Below are positions 23,569-33,482 of a DNA stretch of 44,408 bases, in pieces. The position numbers and the translations under genes are program-made. The stretch's first letter is position 1; each line of letters begins with the position of its first letter. The DNA lies in contig NZ_SAXY01000070.1 in the NCBI RefSeq assembly GCF_008016535.1, forward strand, positions 1-44,408, given 5' to 3'. Source of the DNA: Brachyspira pilosicoli (GTDB lineage: Bacteria > Spirochaetota > Brachyspiria > Brachyspirales > Brachyspiraceae). Below the pieces are notes generated by a model, which was not told the origin of the DNA, ran no database searches, and saw only the letters and a program-made list of their open reading frames with translations.

Positions 23569-25914
23569 TTATGCCGTATAAATTTCTTTTTGTAAATCCT
23601 TAACTGCATTATTATAATTTTCTTTTCCTCCAAAAAATGAAAATATTTTTGATGCAGAACCAAATCTATTAAATGGACTGTTTAATAATATGCTTCTATC
23701 TGTAATATCATTTATGCTATTATCCATATATTTTTCAAGCAAAGCATCTATCACTTCCCTTGCCGCTCCCTCATACTTATTTAAATAACCTCTTTTTTGA
23801 ACATTCTTAATTCTTTCACTTTTTGTAAGAGGCTTTTTATCATAAGCAAGATGACATATTAAATCAAAATCATCTATATTTTCATCAATATGCTCATACT
23901 CTCTCAATGCTTCCAAGAATACCCCTCTCTTTAATAATTCTTCCAAAATTACAGCCTTTCTTTTATCGCTGTTCCAATCATTAAGAAAATTGTCAAGCGC
24001 AGCATATTCTCCAAGTATATTTTTTTTAGTATAATCTATCAAACTCTCTGTTATAATCTTGCCGTTATTATCCAAATACTGCACCCTCTCGCTTAATATT
24101 TCAACTTCAACCCCTCTAACAGATATCTTTACTCTTTTTTGTTTTTCTTCTTTTTCATCATCATTAATTATTATCTCTCCGTCATAATCATCTTCTTCAA
24201 TGTTAATATTCTCTTCAATATCTTCATCTTCTTTTTTCAAATATTCATCATTAATACTTAATGGCCCTCCGTCAAAATCAGGGTCAGCAAATAACCTGCT
24301 TACATTTTTAAAATCCATTATAGTAAAATATTTCTTACCATAATCTTCTTTTATACGAGTGCCTCGTCCTATAATTTGTTTAAACTCTGTCATAGAATTA
24401 ATATTATTATTTAACACAATAAGTTTGCATGTCTTGCAATCCACTCCCGTAGTTAGAAGTTTAGAAGTAGTAACTATAACAGGATATACGCTATCAACTG
24501 CTATAAAAGAATCAAGCTGTTTTTTTCCTTCGATATCATCGCCTGTAATACGCATAATATATCTGCTGTCTTCTTTTACCAAATTATTTTTATTATTCTT
24601 TTTGCAATACAAAGCATGCTCATTAATTAAAGCTCTTCTCATACGCTCAGCATGTTCTATATCATCGCAAAATACAATAGTTTTAGCAAATCTATCATTT
24701 TCTTCTATATGTTTTATTATACGTTTAGCTATTTCAATATCTCTCTCTTCAATTACAATGTTTTTATCAAAATCTTTTATATTATATTCTCTATCTTCTA
24801 TTTCATTTCCTTCAATATCTGTTTGGCCTTTATAAGGACGCCAACCTTCTAAATCTGTATTAAGCCCCACCCTTATAACTTTAAATGGAGCAAGAAATCC
24901 GTCATCTATTCCTTGTTTCAAACTATAAGTATAAATAGGCTCTCCAAAATAATTAATATTTGAAACATCTTTACTTTCTTTAGGAGTAGCAGTCATACCT
25001 ATTTGAATGGCACTAGAAAAATATTCTAAAATCCTTCTCCATAATGAATCATCTTTAGCCGAACCTCTATGACACTCATCAACTATAATCAAATCAAAAA
25101 AATCTTTACTAAACTCTCTGAATATTTCTTTATCTTCATTTGTTATTAACTGCTGATAAAGCGATAAATAAACTTCATAAGCACTATTCATTTTTCTATG
25201 TTCTATTTTAGTCATAACCTTTTTAAATGGTTTAAAATCCTGACTCATAGTCTGGTCAATCAATATATTTCTATCTGCTAAAAATAATATTTTCTTTGCC
25301 AAATTAGCTTCTCTAAATCTATGAATTATTTGAAAAGCAGTATAAGTTTTTCCTGTACCAGTTGCCATTACAAGAAGCATTCTTTTCTTTCCTTCGGCTG
25401 CTGCTTGAATAGTTCTATTTATTGCCACTCTCTGATAATATCTAGGACTATTCACTCCCTGTCTATAATAATAAGGTGTTGTAATAATTTTTTCTTTTTC
25501 ATTATCTATATTGGAATCTTTCTTATACCTATTCCATAATTCTTCAGGACTAGGAAAATCATACAAAGAAATTTCCCTCTCTTCACCAGTTAACATATTA
25601 TGCTCTAAAAATCTATCACCATTTGAACTATACACAAAAGGTACATCAAGCATTTCAGCATAATTAATAGCCTGCTGAATTCCATCTCCTAAATTATGCT
25701 TATCGTTTTTAGTTTCAATAATCGCCAAAGGTATATTTGACTTGTAAGATAATAAATAATCTGCTCTTTTAGGTTTATCTCTCACAACATCTTTTCCCTT
25801 TAATACAAAACGTCCATCAGTAAATGCATACTCATAATTTATTTGATTATCTTTCCAGCCTGATTTTTTAATTGCTGGTGTTATGATTTTCTGTTTTATA
25901 TCTTCTTCTGTCAT
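23569..25914 (-). CDS. hsdR: Type I restriction endonuclease and translocase subunit
   Basis: Motor and cleavage subunit. 781 residues, EcoEI-like size. N-terminal nuclease: RADYLL (Asp52) and AIIETKND (Glu67, Lys69) form the PD-(D/E)XK site. Helicase motor from about 155: ATGTGKTYTAF (Walker A), IIVDECHRGS (motif II), MTATPKES (motif III), and IIGRGTRI (motif VI). The C-terminal EcoEI_R_C region follows after an acidic stretch (about 560-595). GGAG before the ATG. First gene of the hsdRMS set; all key motifs intact, so the system is likely active. Confidence 0.95.
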   Translation of the reverse strand: MTEEDIKQKIITPAIKKSGWKDNQINYEYAFTDGRFVLKGKDVVRDKPKRADYLLSYKSNIPLAIIETKNDKHNLGDGIQQAINYAEMLDVPFVYSSNGDRFLEHNMLTGEEREISLYDFPSPEELWNRYKKDSNIDNEKEKIITTPYYYRQGVNSPRYYQRVAINRTIQAAAEGKKRMLLVMATGTGKTYTAFQIIHRFREANLAKKILFLADRNILIDQTMSQDFKPFKKVMTKIEHRKMNSAYEVYLSLYQQLITNEDKEIFREFSKDFFDLIIVDECHRGSAKDDSLWRRILEYFSSAIQIGMTATPKESKDVSNINYFGEPIYTYSLKQGIDDGFLAPFKVIRVGLNTDLEGWRPYKGQTDIEGNEIEDREYNIKDFDKNIVIEERDIEIAKRIIKHIEENDRFAKTIVFCDDIEHAERMRRALINEHALYCKKNNKNNLVKEDSRYIMRITGDDIEGKKQLDSFIAVDSVYPVIVTTSKLLTTGVDCKTCKLIVLNNNINSMTEFKQIIGRGTRIKEDYGKKYFTIMDFKNVSRLFADPDFDGGPLSINDEYLKKEDEDIEENINIEEDDYDGEIIINDDEKEEKQKRVKISVRGVEVEILSERVQYLDNNGKIITESLIDYTKKNILGEYAALDNFLNDWNSDKRKAVILEELLKRGVFLEALREYEHIDENIDDFDLICHLAYDKKPLTKSERIKNVQKRGYLNKYEGAAREVIDALLEKYMDNSINDITDRSILLNSPFNRFGSASKIFSFFGGKENYNNAVKDLQKEIYTA

Positions 25915-25943
25915 ATTATAGACTCCAAAACAAATATGATGCC

Positions 25944-26000
25944 ATTATATAAGAAAATAGTATTTTTACCATATTTTCCTATTTTTATTTAAGAAAATAG
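25944..26000 (-). promoter_or_regulatory. hsdR promoter region with repeated AAGAAAATAG boxes
   Basis: A minus-strand TATAAT (25944-25949) lies 29 bp before the hsdR start; the -35 is poor. The word AAGAAAATAG occurs twice, at 25951-25960 (in the spacer) and 25991-26000, 40 bp apart; the second also forms a palindrome with CTATTTT. A repressor binding both is possible but unproven. Confidence 0.35.
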
Positions 26001-26135
26001 AAAAATTAAAAATATTCTAAAAAAGATTCTATCAGTTAACTTTTTAAATAAAATAGTAGTTTTATATAAAAAATAAATTTGTTATTAATCATTTTTTATA
26101 ATATAATATATCTTAAAAAATATGGATTTAAAATA

Positions 26136-27170
26136 TTGGATAAAGAAAGCATAACCAACTCCAATGAAAACTCTTATGATGTTAATAATTCTTCTATAAG
26201 ACCAAAAGGATTCAATGATTTTATAGGTCAAGAAAATATAAAATCAAAATTAAAAGTTTTTATAGATAGTGCTAAAAAAAGAGATGTTTCTTTGGATCAT
26301 ATATTATTTTACGGACCTCCTGGTTTAGGAAAAACTACTCTTGCACAAATTATTGCAGAAGAATTAGGAAGCAATATCAAGGCAACATCTGCTCCTGTAA
26401 TAGAACGTCCGGGCGATTTAGCATCTATACTAACAACATTAGGTGAAAAAGACATATTATTTATAGATGAAATACATAGACTTAGAACGGTTGTTGAAGA
26501 AGTGCTTTATTCAGCAATGGAAGATTTTTTCGTTGATATAAAGGTTGGAGAAGGAACAAGTGCTAAAAGTTTTAGAGTTAAACTTCCAAAATTCACTTTA
26601 ATAGGTGCCACAACAAGAAGCGGACTATTAAGCACGCCATTATATGACAGGTTTGGAATAGTAGAAAGACTCGAATTTTATACTAATGAAGATTTAGCTG
26701 ATATAGTAAAAAGAAGTTCAAAGTTTCTTAATATTGATATAACAGATTCAGCTGCAATTTCTATAGCATCAAGGTCTAGAGGAACACCTAGAATAGTTAA
26801 TAGATTACTTAGAAGAGTATTTGACTTTGCTACAGTTTCTGATGTTTTAGTAATAGACGAGAAGTTTGCATCCGACTCATTAGAAAAATTGGGCGTTGAT
26901 AAAAATGGCTTTGAAGCCCTTGACAAACAGTACCTAAATACTATAATAAAAAATTATAATGGAGGACCTGTTGGTGTGGATACTATATCTGTTTCATTAT
27001 CCGAACAGATAGAAACAATAGAAGATGTAATAGAGCCATATTTAATACAATCTGGTTTTATTAAAAGAACACCAAAAGGAAGAGTTGCTACAATAAAAGC
27101 TTATAGCTATTTAAATATTAATGTAAAAAATAACGATAATTATAAAGAAAATACTTTATTTGATTTATAA
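26136..27170 (+). CDS. ruvB: Holliday junction branch-migration ATPase RuvB
   Basis: AAA+ hexameric motor that with RuvA drives branch migration. Motifs: [31 protein letters not shown] (Walker A), [10 protein letters not shown] (Walker B), [23 protein letters not shown] (sensor 1 and Arg finger), [18 protein letters not shown] (sensor 2) and the winged-helix end FIKRTPKGR. No ATG lies upstream of the conserved part. The TTG at 26136 gives 344 residues, the usual length; the TTG at 26079 would lie before tandem TATAAT boxes (26097-26107) and adds an unlikely hydrophobic leader. The ribosome site is weak. The next gene begins about 14 bp after the stop. Confidence 0.93.
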   Translation: MDKESITNSNENSYDVNNSSIRPKGFNDFIGQENIKSKLKVFIDSAKKRDVSLDHILFYGPPGLGKTTLAQIIAEELGSNIKATSAPVIERPGDLASILTTLGEKDILFIDEIHRLRTVVEEVLYSAMEDFFVDIKVGEGTSAKSFRVKLPKFTLIGATTRSGLLSTPLYDRFGIVERLEFYTNEDLADIVKRSSKFLNIDITDSAAISIASRSRGTPRIVNRLLRRVFDFATVSDVLVIDEKFASDSLEKLGVDKNGFEALDKQYLNTIIKNYNGGPVGVDTISVSLSEQIETIEDVIEPYLIQSGFIKRTPKGRVATIKAYSYLNINVKNNDNYKENTLFDL

Positions 27171-27184
27171 GCTGGAGGTTTATT

Positions 27185-28300
27185 ATTCAAACTAGAAACA
27201 CTTTTGAAACAAAATCTGATATCAAATTAGATGAATATTACATACAGGAAACATCTAAAGATAAAAGTAAAGTAGCTAATAAATTTGTAAATAATTTTAA
27301 ATATACTAACAAAAAACAAGCTTTAAAATATCCAAAATATTATAATAAAAAAGTAAATTACAAAAAAAATCATAATAAACTTTATCATTTAAAACTATCT
27401 ATTTCTAAAATATATGGTTCAACTTCTCCTATAAGAAACTTCTTTAATAAAATAATATCAGCTATCATGAAAAAAGGTAATCATGAAAGAAGCATATTAA
27501 TATTTTATAATAATGAAGAGAAAGGTTTAAGTTTACCTATCAATAATTTTATGATACTGTTTTTTATATTAATCTTTGCATCTTTAATTTACACAGGTTT
27601 TGATGCCTATTATAAACAAAAAGAGGCAAGAGATTTTTATAATACATTATCAGCAACAGAATCTAAAACCTATAGTTTAATTACAGAATATAAAGATTCG
27701 CTTAATAGATATTCAAAATCTCTAAAAGAATATAATGACACTATAAAAAATATTTCTTATTTAATAGATTATAATAATAACTCTTCTTTTAATAATAATA
27801 GCAACAATGATAATGATATAAATAAAACTTTAAATGAAATAGATAGATACCAAAAAAATATTTTAACCTTTATGGACGTACCTTCAGTAATACATAAAGA
27901 AATACCAGTAGGCTGGCCAGTTGCAGGAGGCGGTAGAATATCAAGCGGATTTGGGGCAAGATTTTCACCATTTACACAAGAAAAAAGTTATCACTATGGT
28001 GTTGATATTGCAGGTCCTTACGGCACTCCAATATTAGCAGCTGCTGACGGTAAAGTTGTTTTTGCAGGTTGGAAAAATGGTTATGGCTGGTTTGTACTTA
28101 TAGAGCATGCTAATGGTTATCAAACAGGCTATGGTCATAATTCAGAACTTTTGGTACATGGCGGTCAGCAAGTTAAAAGAGGTCAAAAAATTGCTATGAT
28201 TGGAAATACTGGAAGAACAACAGGTATTCATTGCCATTTTGAAGTGAGAATAGCAGGCGACCATAAAAACCCTATGCCTTATTTGAGTGCAAGATTTTAA
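27185..28300 (+). CDS. M23 family metallopeptidase, membrane-anchored, probable ATT start
   Basis: Peptidoglycan endopeptidase of the LytM type. From the first ATG (27467) it has 277 residues: one membrane segment (about 28-45), a coiled-coil stretch, then the M23 domain with zinc ligands His176 and Asp180 (YHYGVD), and His255 and His257 (HCHFE) plus GYGHN His224. The same frame is open for 94 more codons upstream, to an ATT 6 nt behind a perfect GGAGG (27174-27178); that region is Lys/Asn-rich and stop-free, so translation probably begins there (371 residues with a cytoplasmic head). Directly behind ruvB. An intrinsic terminator follows. Confidence 0.85.
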   Translation: MQTRNTFETKSDIKLDEYYIQETSKDKSKVANKFVNNFKYTNKKQALKYPKYYNKKVNYKKNHNKLYHLKLSISKIYGSTSPIRNFFNKIISAIMKKGNHERSILIFYNNEEKGLSLPINNFMILFFILIFASLIYTGFDAYYKQKEARDFYNTLSATESKTYSLITEYKDSLNRYSKSLKEYNDTIKNISYLIDYNNNSSFNNNSNNDNDINKTLNEIDRYQKNILTFMDVPSVIHKEIPVGWPVAGGGRISSGFGARFSPFTQEKSYHYGVDIAGPYGTPILAAADGKVVFAGWKNGYGWFVLIEHANGYQTGYGHNSELLVHGGQQVKRGQKIAMIGNTGRTTGIHCHFEVRIAGDHKNPMPYLSARF

Positions 28301-28331
28301 AAAGATTTTATAAAAAATAATAAAAATGATT

Positions 28332-28370
28332 AAGAGGAATATATTTTTTTATATACTCCTCTTTTTTATT
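28332..28370 (+). terminator. Intrinsic terminator after the M23 gene
   Basis: Stem AAGAGGA / TCCTCTT extended by ATATA / TATAT, then six T. It also sits 29 bp beyond the stop of the opposing symporter gene and may serve both. Confidence 0.75.
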
Positions 28371-28398
28371 TTATTAATTATTTTTATAATTATTTTTA

Positions 28399-29829
28399 TT
28401 AATTATTTGTTTTGGCATCTGGTTTAGGCTGTATTATAGAAGAAAGGATTAAAAATACTATTAAACTTGCAACAATACCCGGTATTATAGGGTCAACTCC
28501 AAATAAATTAATATTTTTATTATATTGAAAGAATATTGTAACAACACTTCCAGCTATTAAGGAACCCATACTAGCTACTGCTGATAATTTTTTCTTAGTA
28601 TAGTTTCCAAATAAATATGGTATAAATACTCCGGCAGCACGCAAACTAAATGAGAACATAAGTATAGTTATTAAATTAGTAGCCTTAAAAGCTATAAACA
28701 TAGATATAAGCCCAACTGCAATTATTGATATTCTTCCTAAAAATAGAATTTGTTTATCTGTAGCATTTTTATTTATGTACTTTTTGTATATATCATTTGT
28801 AGCTATTACAGATACTGCAAGCATATCAGAGTCAGCAGAAGACATAGTAGCCGATATTAAAGCAGAAAATAATAATCCAACTATAACAGGAGGCATAGTG
28901 TGAATTGCAAGCACTGGTAAAATATATCTGCTTCCCTCAGAAGTTAATAATTCTGAAGTAATAAGTCCGTCTTTTACAACGCTAGAAGCAATTAAACCTA
29001 AAAAAGCAGGAAATGAAGAATATAATATACAAACTAATCCCCCCATTAAAGAGCCTATCATAAGTGATTTAGAATCTCTTGCCGAGAAGAATCTCTGACT
29101 AATTTCAGGTCCAACAGAATATGAAGCTATATACATTATAGTAAGCGATATTATAGTAGGCCAACCCATACCAGCAGTAAGTGATTTTTGTGCAGGTGTG
29201 AGATTAGCAATTACATGCTCAAAACCTCCAGCATAATTTAGAGCAAAAGGTATAGCAACTAAACTTCCAATAAATACTAAAGAGCCTTGTATTAAATCAG
29301 TGAAAGCAACCCCCCAAAGTCCGCCCATAGAAGAATATGCTGTAACTACAACTGTAACTATTACAACAGATACTTTATAATTCCATCCTGTCATAACAGT
29401 TAATATACTTGCAGAAGCTATAAGCTGAGCAGCAGTAATACCTATCATAGGTAGTCCCATGATAATGGAAGTAACTAATGCATTTGCTTTACCATATCTA
29501 TTATAAAAATATTCCGATACAGTAGTAACCATAGCATTTCTAAACCTCTGTGCCAAAAAGGCAAGAACTAAAAATGCAAAAGAAGCTGTAATTACATACC
29601 AAATCGCAGAAAAACCCCATTTACCAAAGGCCTGTTCTGCTAAACCAAGTGAAGTACCCCCGCCAATATTTGTAGCAGCCAAAGTTCCTGCCAAAAGTAT
29701 TGGTCCTAAATTTCTTCCTGCCAAGGCAAAATCATTGCTATTACTAATCTTTTTACTAGAATATACACCTATAAAAAGCATAGCAACTAGGTATACAATA
29801 ACTATTAATATAATAACAGTCTGTCCCAT
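28399..29829 (-). CDS. Sodium/solute symporter (SSS family)
   Basis: Inner-membrane Na+-coupled transporter; substrate unknown. 476 residues from the ATG at 29829 (MGQTVIIL), which follows GGAG; the frame extends 14 codons further but that part spans the ribosome site. About 12-13 hydrophobic segments, with family marks DFALAGRNLGPILLAGTLAATNIGGGTSLG near the N-terminus and SATMSSADSDMLAVS in the middle. Stands alone, convergent with the M23 gene; no neighbouring catabolic gene hints at the substrate. Confidence 0.9.
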   Translation of the reverse strand: MGQTVIILIVIVYLVAMLFIGVYSSKKISNSNDFALAGRNLGPILLAGTLAATNIGGGTSLGLAEQAFGKWGFSAIWYVITASFAFLVLAFLAQRFRNAMVTTVSEYFYNRYGKANALVTSIIMGLPMIGITAAQLIASASILTVMTGWNYKVSVVIVTVVVTAYSSMGGLWGVAFTDLIQGSLVFIGSLVAIPFALNYAGGFEHVIANLTPAQKSLTAGMGWPTIISLTIMYIASYSVGPEISQRFFSARDSKSLMIGSLMGGLVCILYSSFPAFLGLIASSVVKDGLITSELLTSEGSRYILPVLAIHTMPPVIVGLLFSALISATMSSADSDMLAVSVIATNDIYKKYINKNATDKQILFLGRISIIAVGLISMFIAFKATNLITILMFSFSLRAAGVFIPYLFGNYTKKKLSAVASMGSLIAGSVVTIFFQYNKNINLFGVDPIIPGIVASLIVFLILSSIIQPKPDAKTNN

Positions 29830-29932
29830 ATAAAAACTCCAAAAAATTATTATAATATTAGTATATAACAATTTTTTAGAAAATACATAGGTTTTGCAAA
29901 AAAAATTAGATTTTTGTATTAAATTTTAAAAA

Positions 29933-30724
29933 TTATTTTACTTGTATCATAGGAGTAACACCAGAACCAGAAACCTGAGGCATTTTACCATCCCATTTTT
30001 CTATATACATTCTCTGTATTAGAAGTGGTGTCAAAGATTCTTGCATTATTCTATTGGCTTCAGCTATACCATTGGCCTTAGTAATTTCAGCTTCTGCCTC
30101 ATATTTAACTTTTTCTAAATCATTTTGAGCAGTAAGAGCATTTTGAGAAAGTATTAATTTTCTTTCTATTGCCTGATCAAACTCATCAGAAAAATCATGC
30201 TCTATAATAGAACAAGCAGCAACTGTAATGCCATAATCCTTAAAATATGCCATAACCTCTTTTAAAAGTTCTCCTGCCATCTCATTTCTTTTTGTAATAA
30301 ACTCTTCTATAGTGTATCTTGCAGAAACAGCATTAAGACTCTCTGATATTCTTGGATTAACTAATTTGTTTTTATAATCTGTACCAAATTTTCTATATAA
30401 TTCTAAAGCATCTCCTGTGATAGAATATTGAACATTCAAAGTCATTGATATAGTTTGCATATCTTTTGATGATACAGCATAAGTCTTTTCAACTGTTTGC
30501 TCTCTTACTTCCATAGTTTTAATGCTATCTATAAAAGGTATTCTAAAATGAAGACCAGCCTCTTCTTCTGATATAGCCTTACCTAATCTACTTCTTATAC
30601 CAACCTCACCTGTTGATACTATTGTAACACTAGAAAAAATTAAAAAACCTACTATTAAAACAATAGGAAGCAGTATAAAAAGCATAGAATGTAATCTACT
30701 ACTATTAACATTAATAATTCTCAT
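29933..30724 (-). CDS. SPFH/prohibitin-like membrane protein
   Basis: 263 residues from the ATG at 30724, preceded by AAGGAG; 20 further upstream codons are open but lie before that site. One N-terminal membrane segment (about 13-36), then an SPFH domain (EVGIRSRLGKAISEEEAGLHFRIPFIDSI, TISMTLNVQYSI, YTIEEFITKRNE) and a helical stretch rich in Ala/Glu (ALTAQNDLEKVKYEAEAEITKA). Resembles prohibitin and HflC. Members assemble in membrane rings and act on membrane protein quality control; partner unknown here. 249 bp downstream of the pyrophosphatase gene, which has its own terminator. Confidence 0.9.
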   Translation of the reverse strand: MRIINVNSSRLHSMLFILLPIVLIVGFLIFSSVTIVSTGEVGIRSRLGKAISEEEAGLHFRIPFIDSIKTMEVREQTVEKTYAVSSKDMQTISMTLNVQYSITGDALELYRKFGTDYKNKLVNPRISESLNAVSARYTIEEFITKRNEMAGELLKEVMAYFKDYGITVAACSIIEHDFSDEFDQAIERKLILSQNALTAQNDLEKVKYEAEAEITKANGIAEANRIMQESLTPLLIQRMYIEKWDGKMPQVSGSGVTPMIQVK

Positions 30725-30912
30725 AAACTTTAATCTCCTTAAAAATAGTTTATATATACTAAAATATAAAATATATTTTTGCAATAGTATAAATATATTG
30801 AATTATATTTATAGATTTAAATAATATTTATTTATTTTATCCAAATTGATTTTTGAGTTTATTATACAAAAAAGATAAAATTGTCAAAAAATATATAATT
30901 CATTTTTATAAT

Positions 30913-30953
30913 AAAAAAGCTGCCCAACTTTTATTAAAGTCAAGCAGCTTTTA
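30913..30953 (-). terminator. Intrinsic terminator of hppA
   Basis: Minus strand: AAAAGCTGC / GCAGCTTTT arms, inner ACTTT / AAAGT pairing, then TTTTTTATT. 21 bp after the hppA stop. Confidence 0.8.
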
Positions 30954-30973
30954 TTTATATTAAATAAAATTAA

Positions 30974-33361
30974 TTACTTAATAATTTGGTCAGCTATTCC
31001 AAGTAAAGCTTGAATTTTTGGTGAAAAAGCGACAACAGCACCAGCAAATACAACACTTATTAAGCTCATAAGTTTAATAAGAATGTTTAAGCTTGGTCCA
31101 GAAGTATCTTTGAATGGGTCACCAACAGTATCCCCTATAACAGCAGCAGCATGATTAGGGTTAGTGATTTTGTTGCCATTTTCATCAACTATCTTCTTAC
31201 CGCCTAAATTACCAGCTTCAATATATTTTTTAGCATTGTCCCAAGCACCACCAGCATTAGACATCATAACAGCCATAGCAAAACCAGAAGTTAAACCGCC
31301 AACTAACATACCTATAACAGCAGGTACGCCAAATATAAAACCAACAACAACAGGTACAACTATAGCAAGTACAGAAGGAACAATCATCTCTTTTTGAGCA
31401 GATTTAGTACAGATTTCAACAGCTTTTTCATAATCAGCTTTTACTCCAGCCTCTCCAGCTAATAAACCTTTAATCTCTCTGAACTGTCTTCTAACTTCCT
31501 CAACAACTCCAGCAGCAGCACGTCCAACAGCTTTCATAGTTAAAGCACAGAAGAAAAATACCAACATAGCACCGATAAATATACCAACTAATACTTTAGG
31601 GTTCATCAAGTGAATATTGAAAGCATTCATAAACTCATTCATATGTAAGCTGTAAACTATTTTTTGATATAATTCTGCAGGTGTATTAGCAGTATATTCT
31701 ATAGTACCTATATTAATAGAAGTTAAATTACCAGAATTAATCATTCTACCTAAAGAAACTTTAATCTCCTCAATATAAGCAGCAATCAAAGCCATAGCAG
31801 TTAAAGCAGCAGAACATATAGCAAAACCTTTACCAGTAGCAGCAGTAGTATTACCCAAAGAGTCTAAAGCATCAGTTCTCTCTCTAACGCTCTCAGGAAG
31901 ACCAGACATCTCAGCGTTACCACCAGCATTGTCAGCTATAGGACCATAAGCATCTGTAGCTAATGTGATACCTAAAGTAGATAACATACCAACAGAAGCT
32001 AAAGCAATACCATATAAACCTTGAGAGAATGCAGAAGAACCAGAACCAAAACCGCCAGCAAAACCAAATGCTAATATAATAGAAACAACTACTGTAACAA
32101 CAGGTATTAAAGTAGATTGCATACCAACAGCAAGTCCGCCGATTATAACTGTAGCAGGACCAGTCTTAGATTGTTCAGCAACCCATTGAGTAGGTCTGTA
32201 TTCAGCAGCAGTGTAATATTCTGTAAAGAAACCAACAACATTACCAGCTATAAGTCCTACAATTATAGAAACAAATAATCCTAAATTATTTGGAAGAAGC
32301 ATTTTTACTAATATGAAAGCAACTACTATTATTATAGCACTGCTCACATAAACGCCAACTCTTAAAGATTTTAATAATTCTCCCATAGTAGCACCTTCTT
32401 TAGTTTTAACGAAGAACACACCTATTATAGAAGAAAGAGTACCAATTGCAGCAAGTATCATAGGAAGAGATACAGCATATATAGGGCTGATATCAGGATT
32501 AATATAACCAAAAGCAGCAGAACCTAAACTCATAGCAGCAAGTATAGAACCTGCATAAGATTCGTAAAGGTCAGCACCCATACCAGCAACGTCACCCACA
32601 TTATCACCAACGTTATCAGCTATAACAGCAGGGTTTCTAGGGTCATCTTCAGGTATTCCAGCTTCAACCTTACCTACCAAGTCAGCACCAACATCAGCAG
32701 CTTTTGTGAATATACCGCCGCCAACACGAGCAAATAAAGCTTGGAAAGAAGCACCTACACCAAAGCTAAGCATTGTAGTAGTAACAAAGTGCATCTTAGC
32801 AGATATAAACTCTGAAGAATCACGAGCAATATTACCTAAAGCTAAAAAGTCGGTATTAAACCAACTATTATCAAGCCAAGCATTAAGTATTATAAACCAC
32901 ATAGATATATCAAATAAAGCTAAACCAACAACAGTAAGTCCCATAACAGCACCAGAACGGAAAGCTATAGTTAAACCTTGGTTTAGTGATTTGCTAGCAG
33001 CATTAGCAGTTCTTGCTGATGCATAAGTAGCAGTTTTCATACCTAGGAAACCAGAAAGTGTTGAGAAGAAACCTCCTGTCAAGAAACCTATAGGAATGAA
33101 TGGATTTTGCACTTTTAAAGCATAAGAAAGAATAGCAAAAATAATGAAAGCTCCAGCAAAGAAAAATGCTATAACTCTATATTGTTGTTTAAGATAAGCT
33201 ATAGCACCAGAGCGAACATGTGAAGCAATTTCTTTCATTTTGTCTGTACCTTCATCTTGCTTACGCATCCATTTGTAGAAATAGAATGCAAAAGCTAAGG
33301 TTAGAATTGCCGCTGATATTGTAAAAAAGCGGGCATTTTGAGCTAAAATTTCGTATTTCAT
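30974..33361 (-). CDS. hppA: Membrane-bound ion-pumping pyrophosphatase
   Basis: Couples pyrophosphate hydrolysis to H+ or Na+ export across the inner membrane. 795 residues, about 16 membrane segments. Substrate-site motifs: [29 protein letters not shown], and at the C-terminus [14 protein letters not shown]. The [13 protein letters not shown] segment carries Ala where K+-independent enzymes have Lys, so a K+-dependent type is predicted; whether it pumps Na+ or H+ is not decided. Long N-terminal part with [24 protein letters not shown]. Ribosome site AGGGTAAG. Own promoter and terminator. Confidence 0.95.
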   Translation of the reverse strand: MKYEILAQNARFFTISAAILTLAFAFYFYKWMRKQDEGTDKMKEIASHVRSGAIAYLKQQYRVIAFFFAGAFIIFAILSYALKVQNPFIPIGFLTGGFFSTLSGFLGMKTATYASARTANAASKSLNQGLTIAFRSGAVMGLTVVGLALFDISMWFIILNAWLDNSWFNTDFLALGNIARDSSEFISAKMHFVTTTMLSFGVGASFQALFARVGGGIFTKAADVGADLVGKVEAGIPEDDPRNPAVIADNVGDNVGDVAGMGADLYESYAGSILAAMSLGSAAFGYINPDISPIYAVSLPMILAAIGTLSSIIGVFFVKTKEGATMGELLKSLRVGVYVSSAIIIVVAFILVKMLLPNNLGLFVSIIVGLIAGNVVGFFTEYYTAAEYRPTQWVAEQSKTGPATVIIGGLAVGMQSTLIPVVTVVVSIILAFGFAGGFGSGSSAFSQGLYGIALASVGMLSTLGITLATDAYGPIADNAGGNAEMSGLPESVRERTDALDSLGNTTAATGKGFAICSAALTAMALIAAYIEEIKVSLGRMINSGNLTSINIGTIEYTANTPAELYQKIVYSLHMNEFMNAFNIHLMNPKVLVGIFIGAMLVFFFCALTMKAVGRAAAGVVEEVRRQFREIKGLLAGEAGVKADYEKAVEICTKSAQKEMIVPSVLAIVVPVVVGFIFGVPAVIGMLVGGLTSGFAMAVMMSNAGGAWDNAKKYIEAGNLGGKKIVDENGNKITNPNHAAAVIGDTVGDPFKDTSGPSLNILIKLMSLISVVFAGAVVAFSPKIQALLGIADQIIK

Positions 33362-33408
33362 ATACTTACCCTATTTTTTGAATTTTGTTAGAAATTATAC
33401 AGTTACGA

Positions 33409-33437
33409 AGTATAACATAAAATACATAAATTGTCAA
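33409..33437 (-). promoter_or_regulatory. hppA promoter
   Basis: Minus-strand TTGACA (33432-33437), 17-bp spacer, TATACT (33409-33414), about 40 nt leader to the ATG. Confidence 0.65.
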
Positions 33438-33482
33438 TGATTTTTATATGATTATTGTATATAGTAGTATAAACTTATATAT

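Noticed and set aside
26079-26135. Upstream TTG start of ruvB
   Set aside because: It lies before the TATAAT boxes and would add a hydrophobic leader not found in RuvB; the TTG at 26136 gives the normal length.
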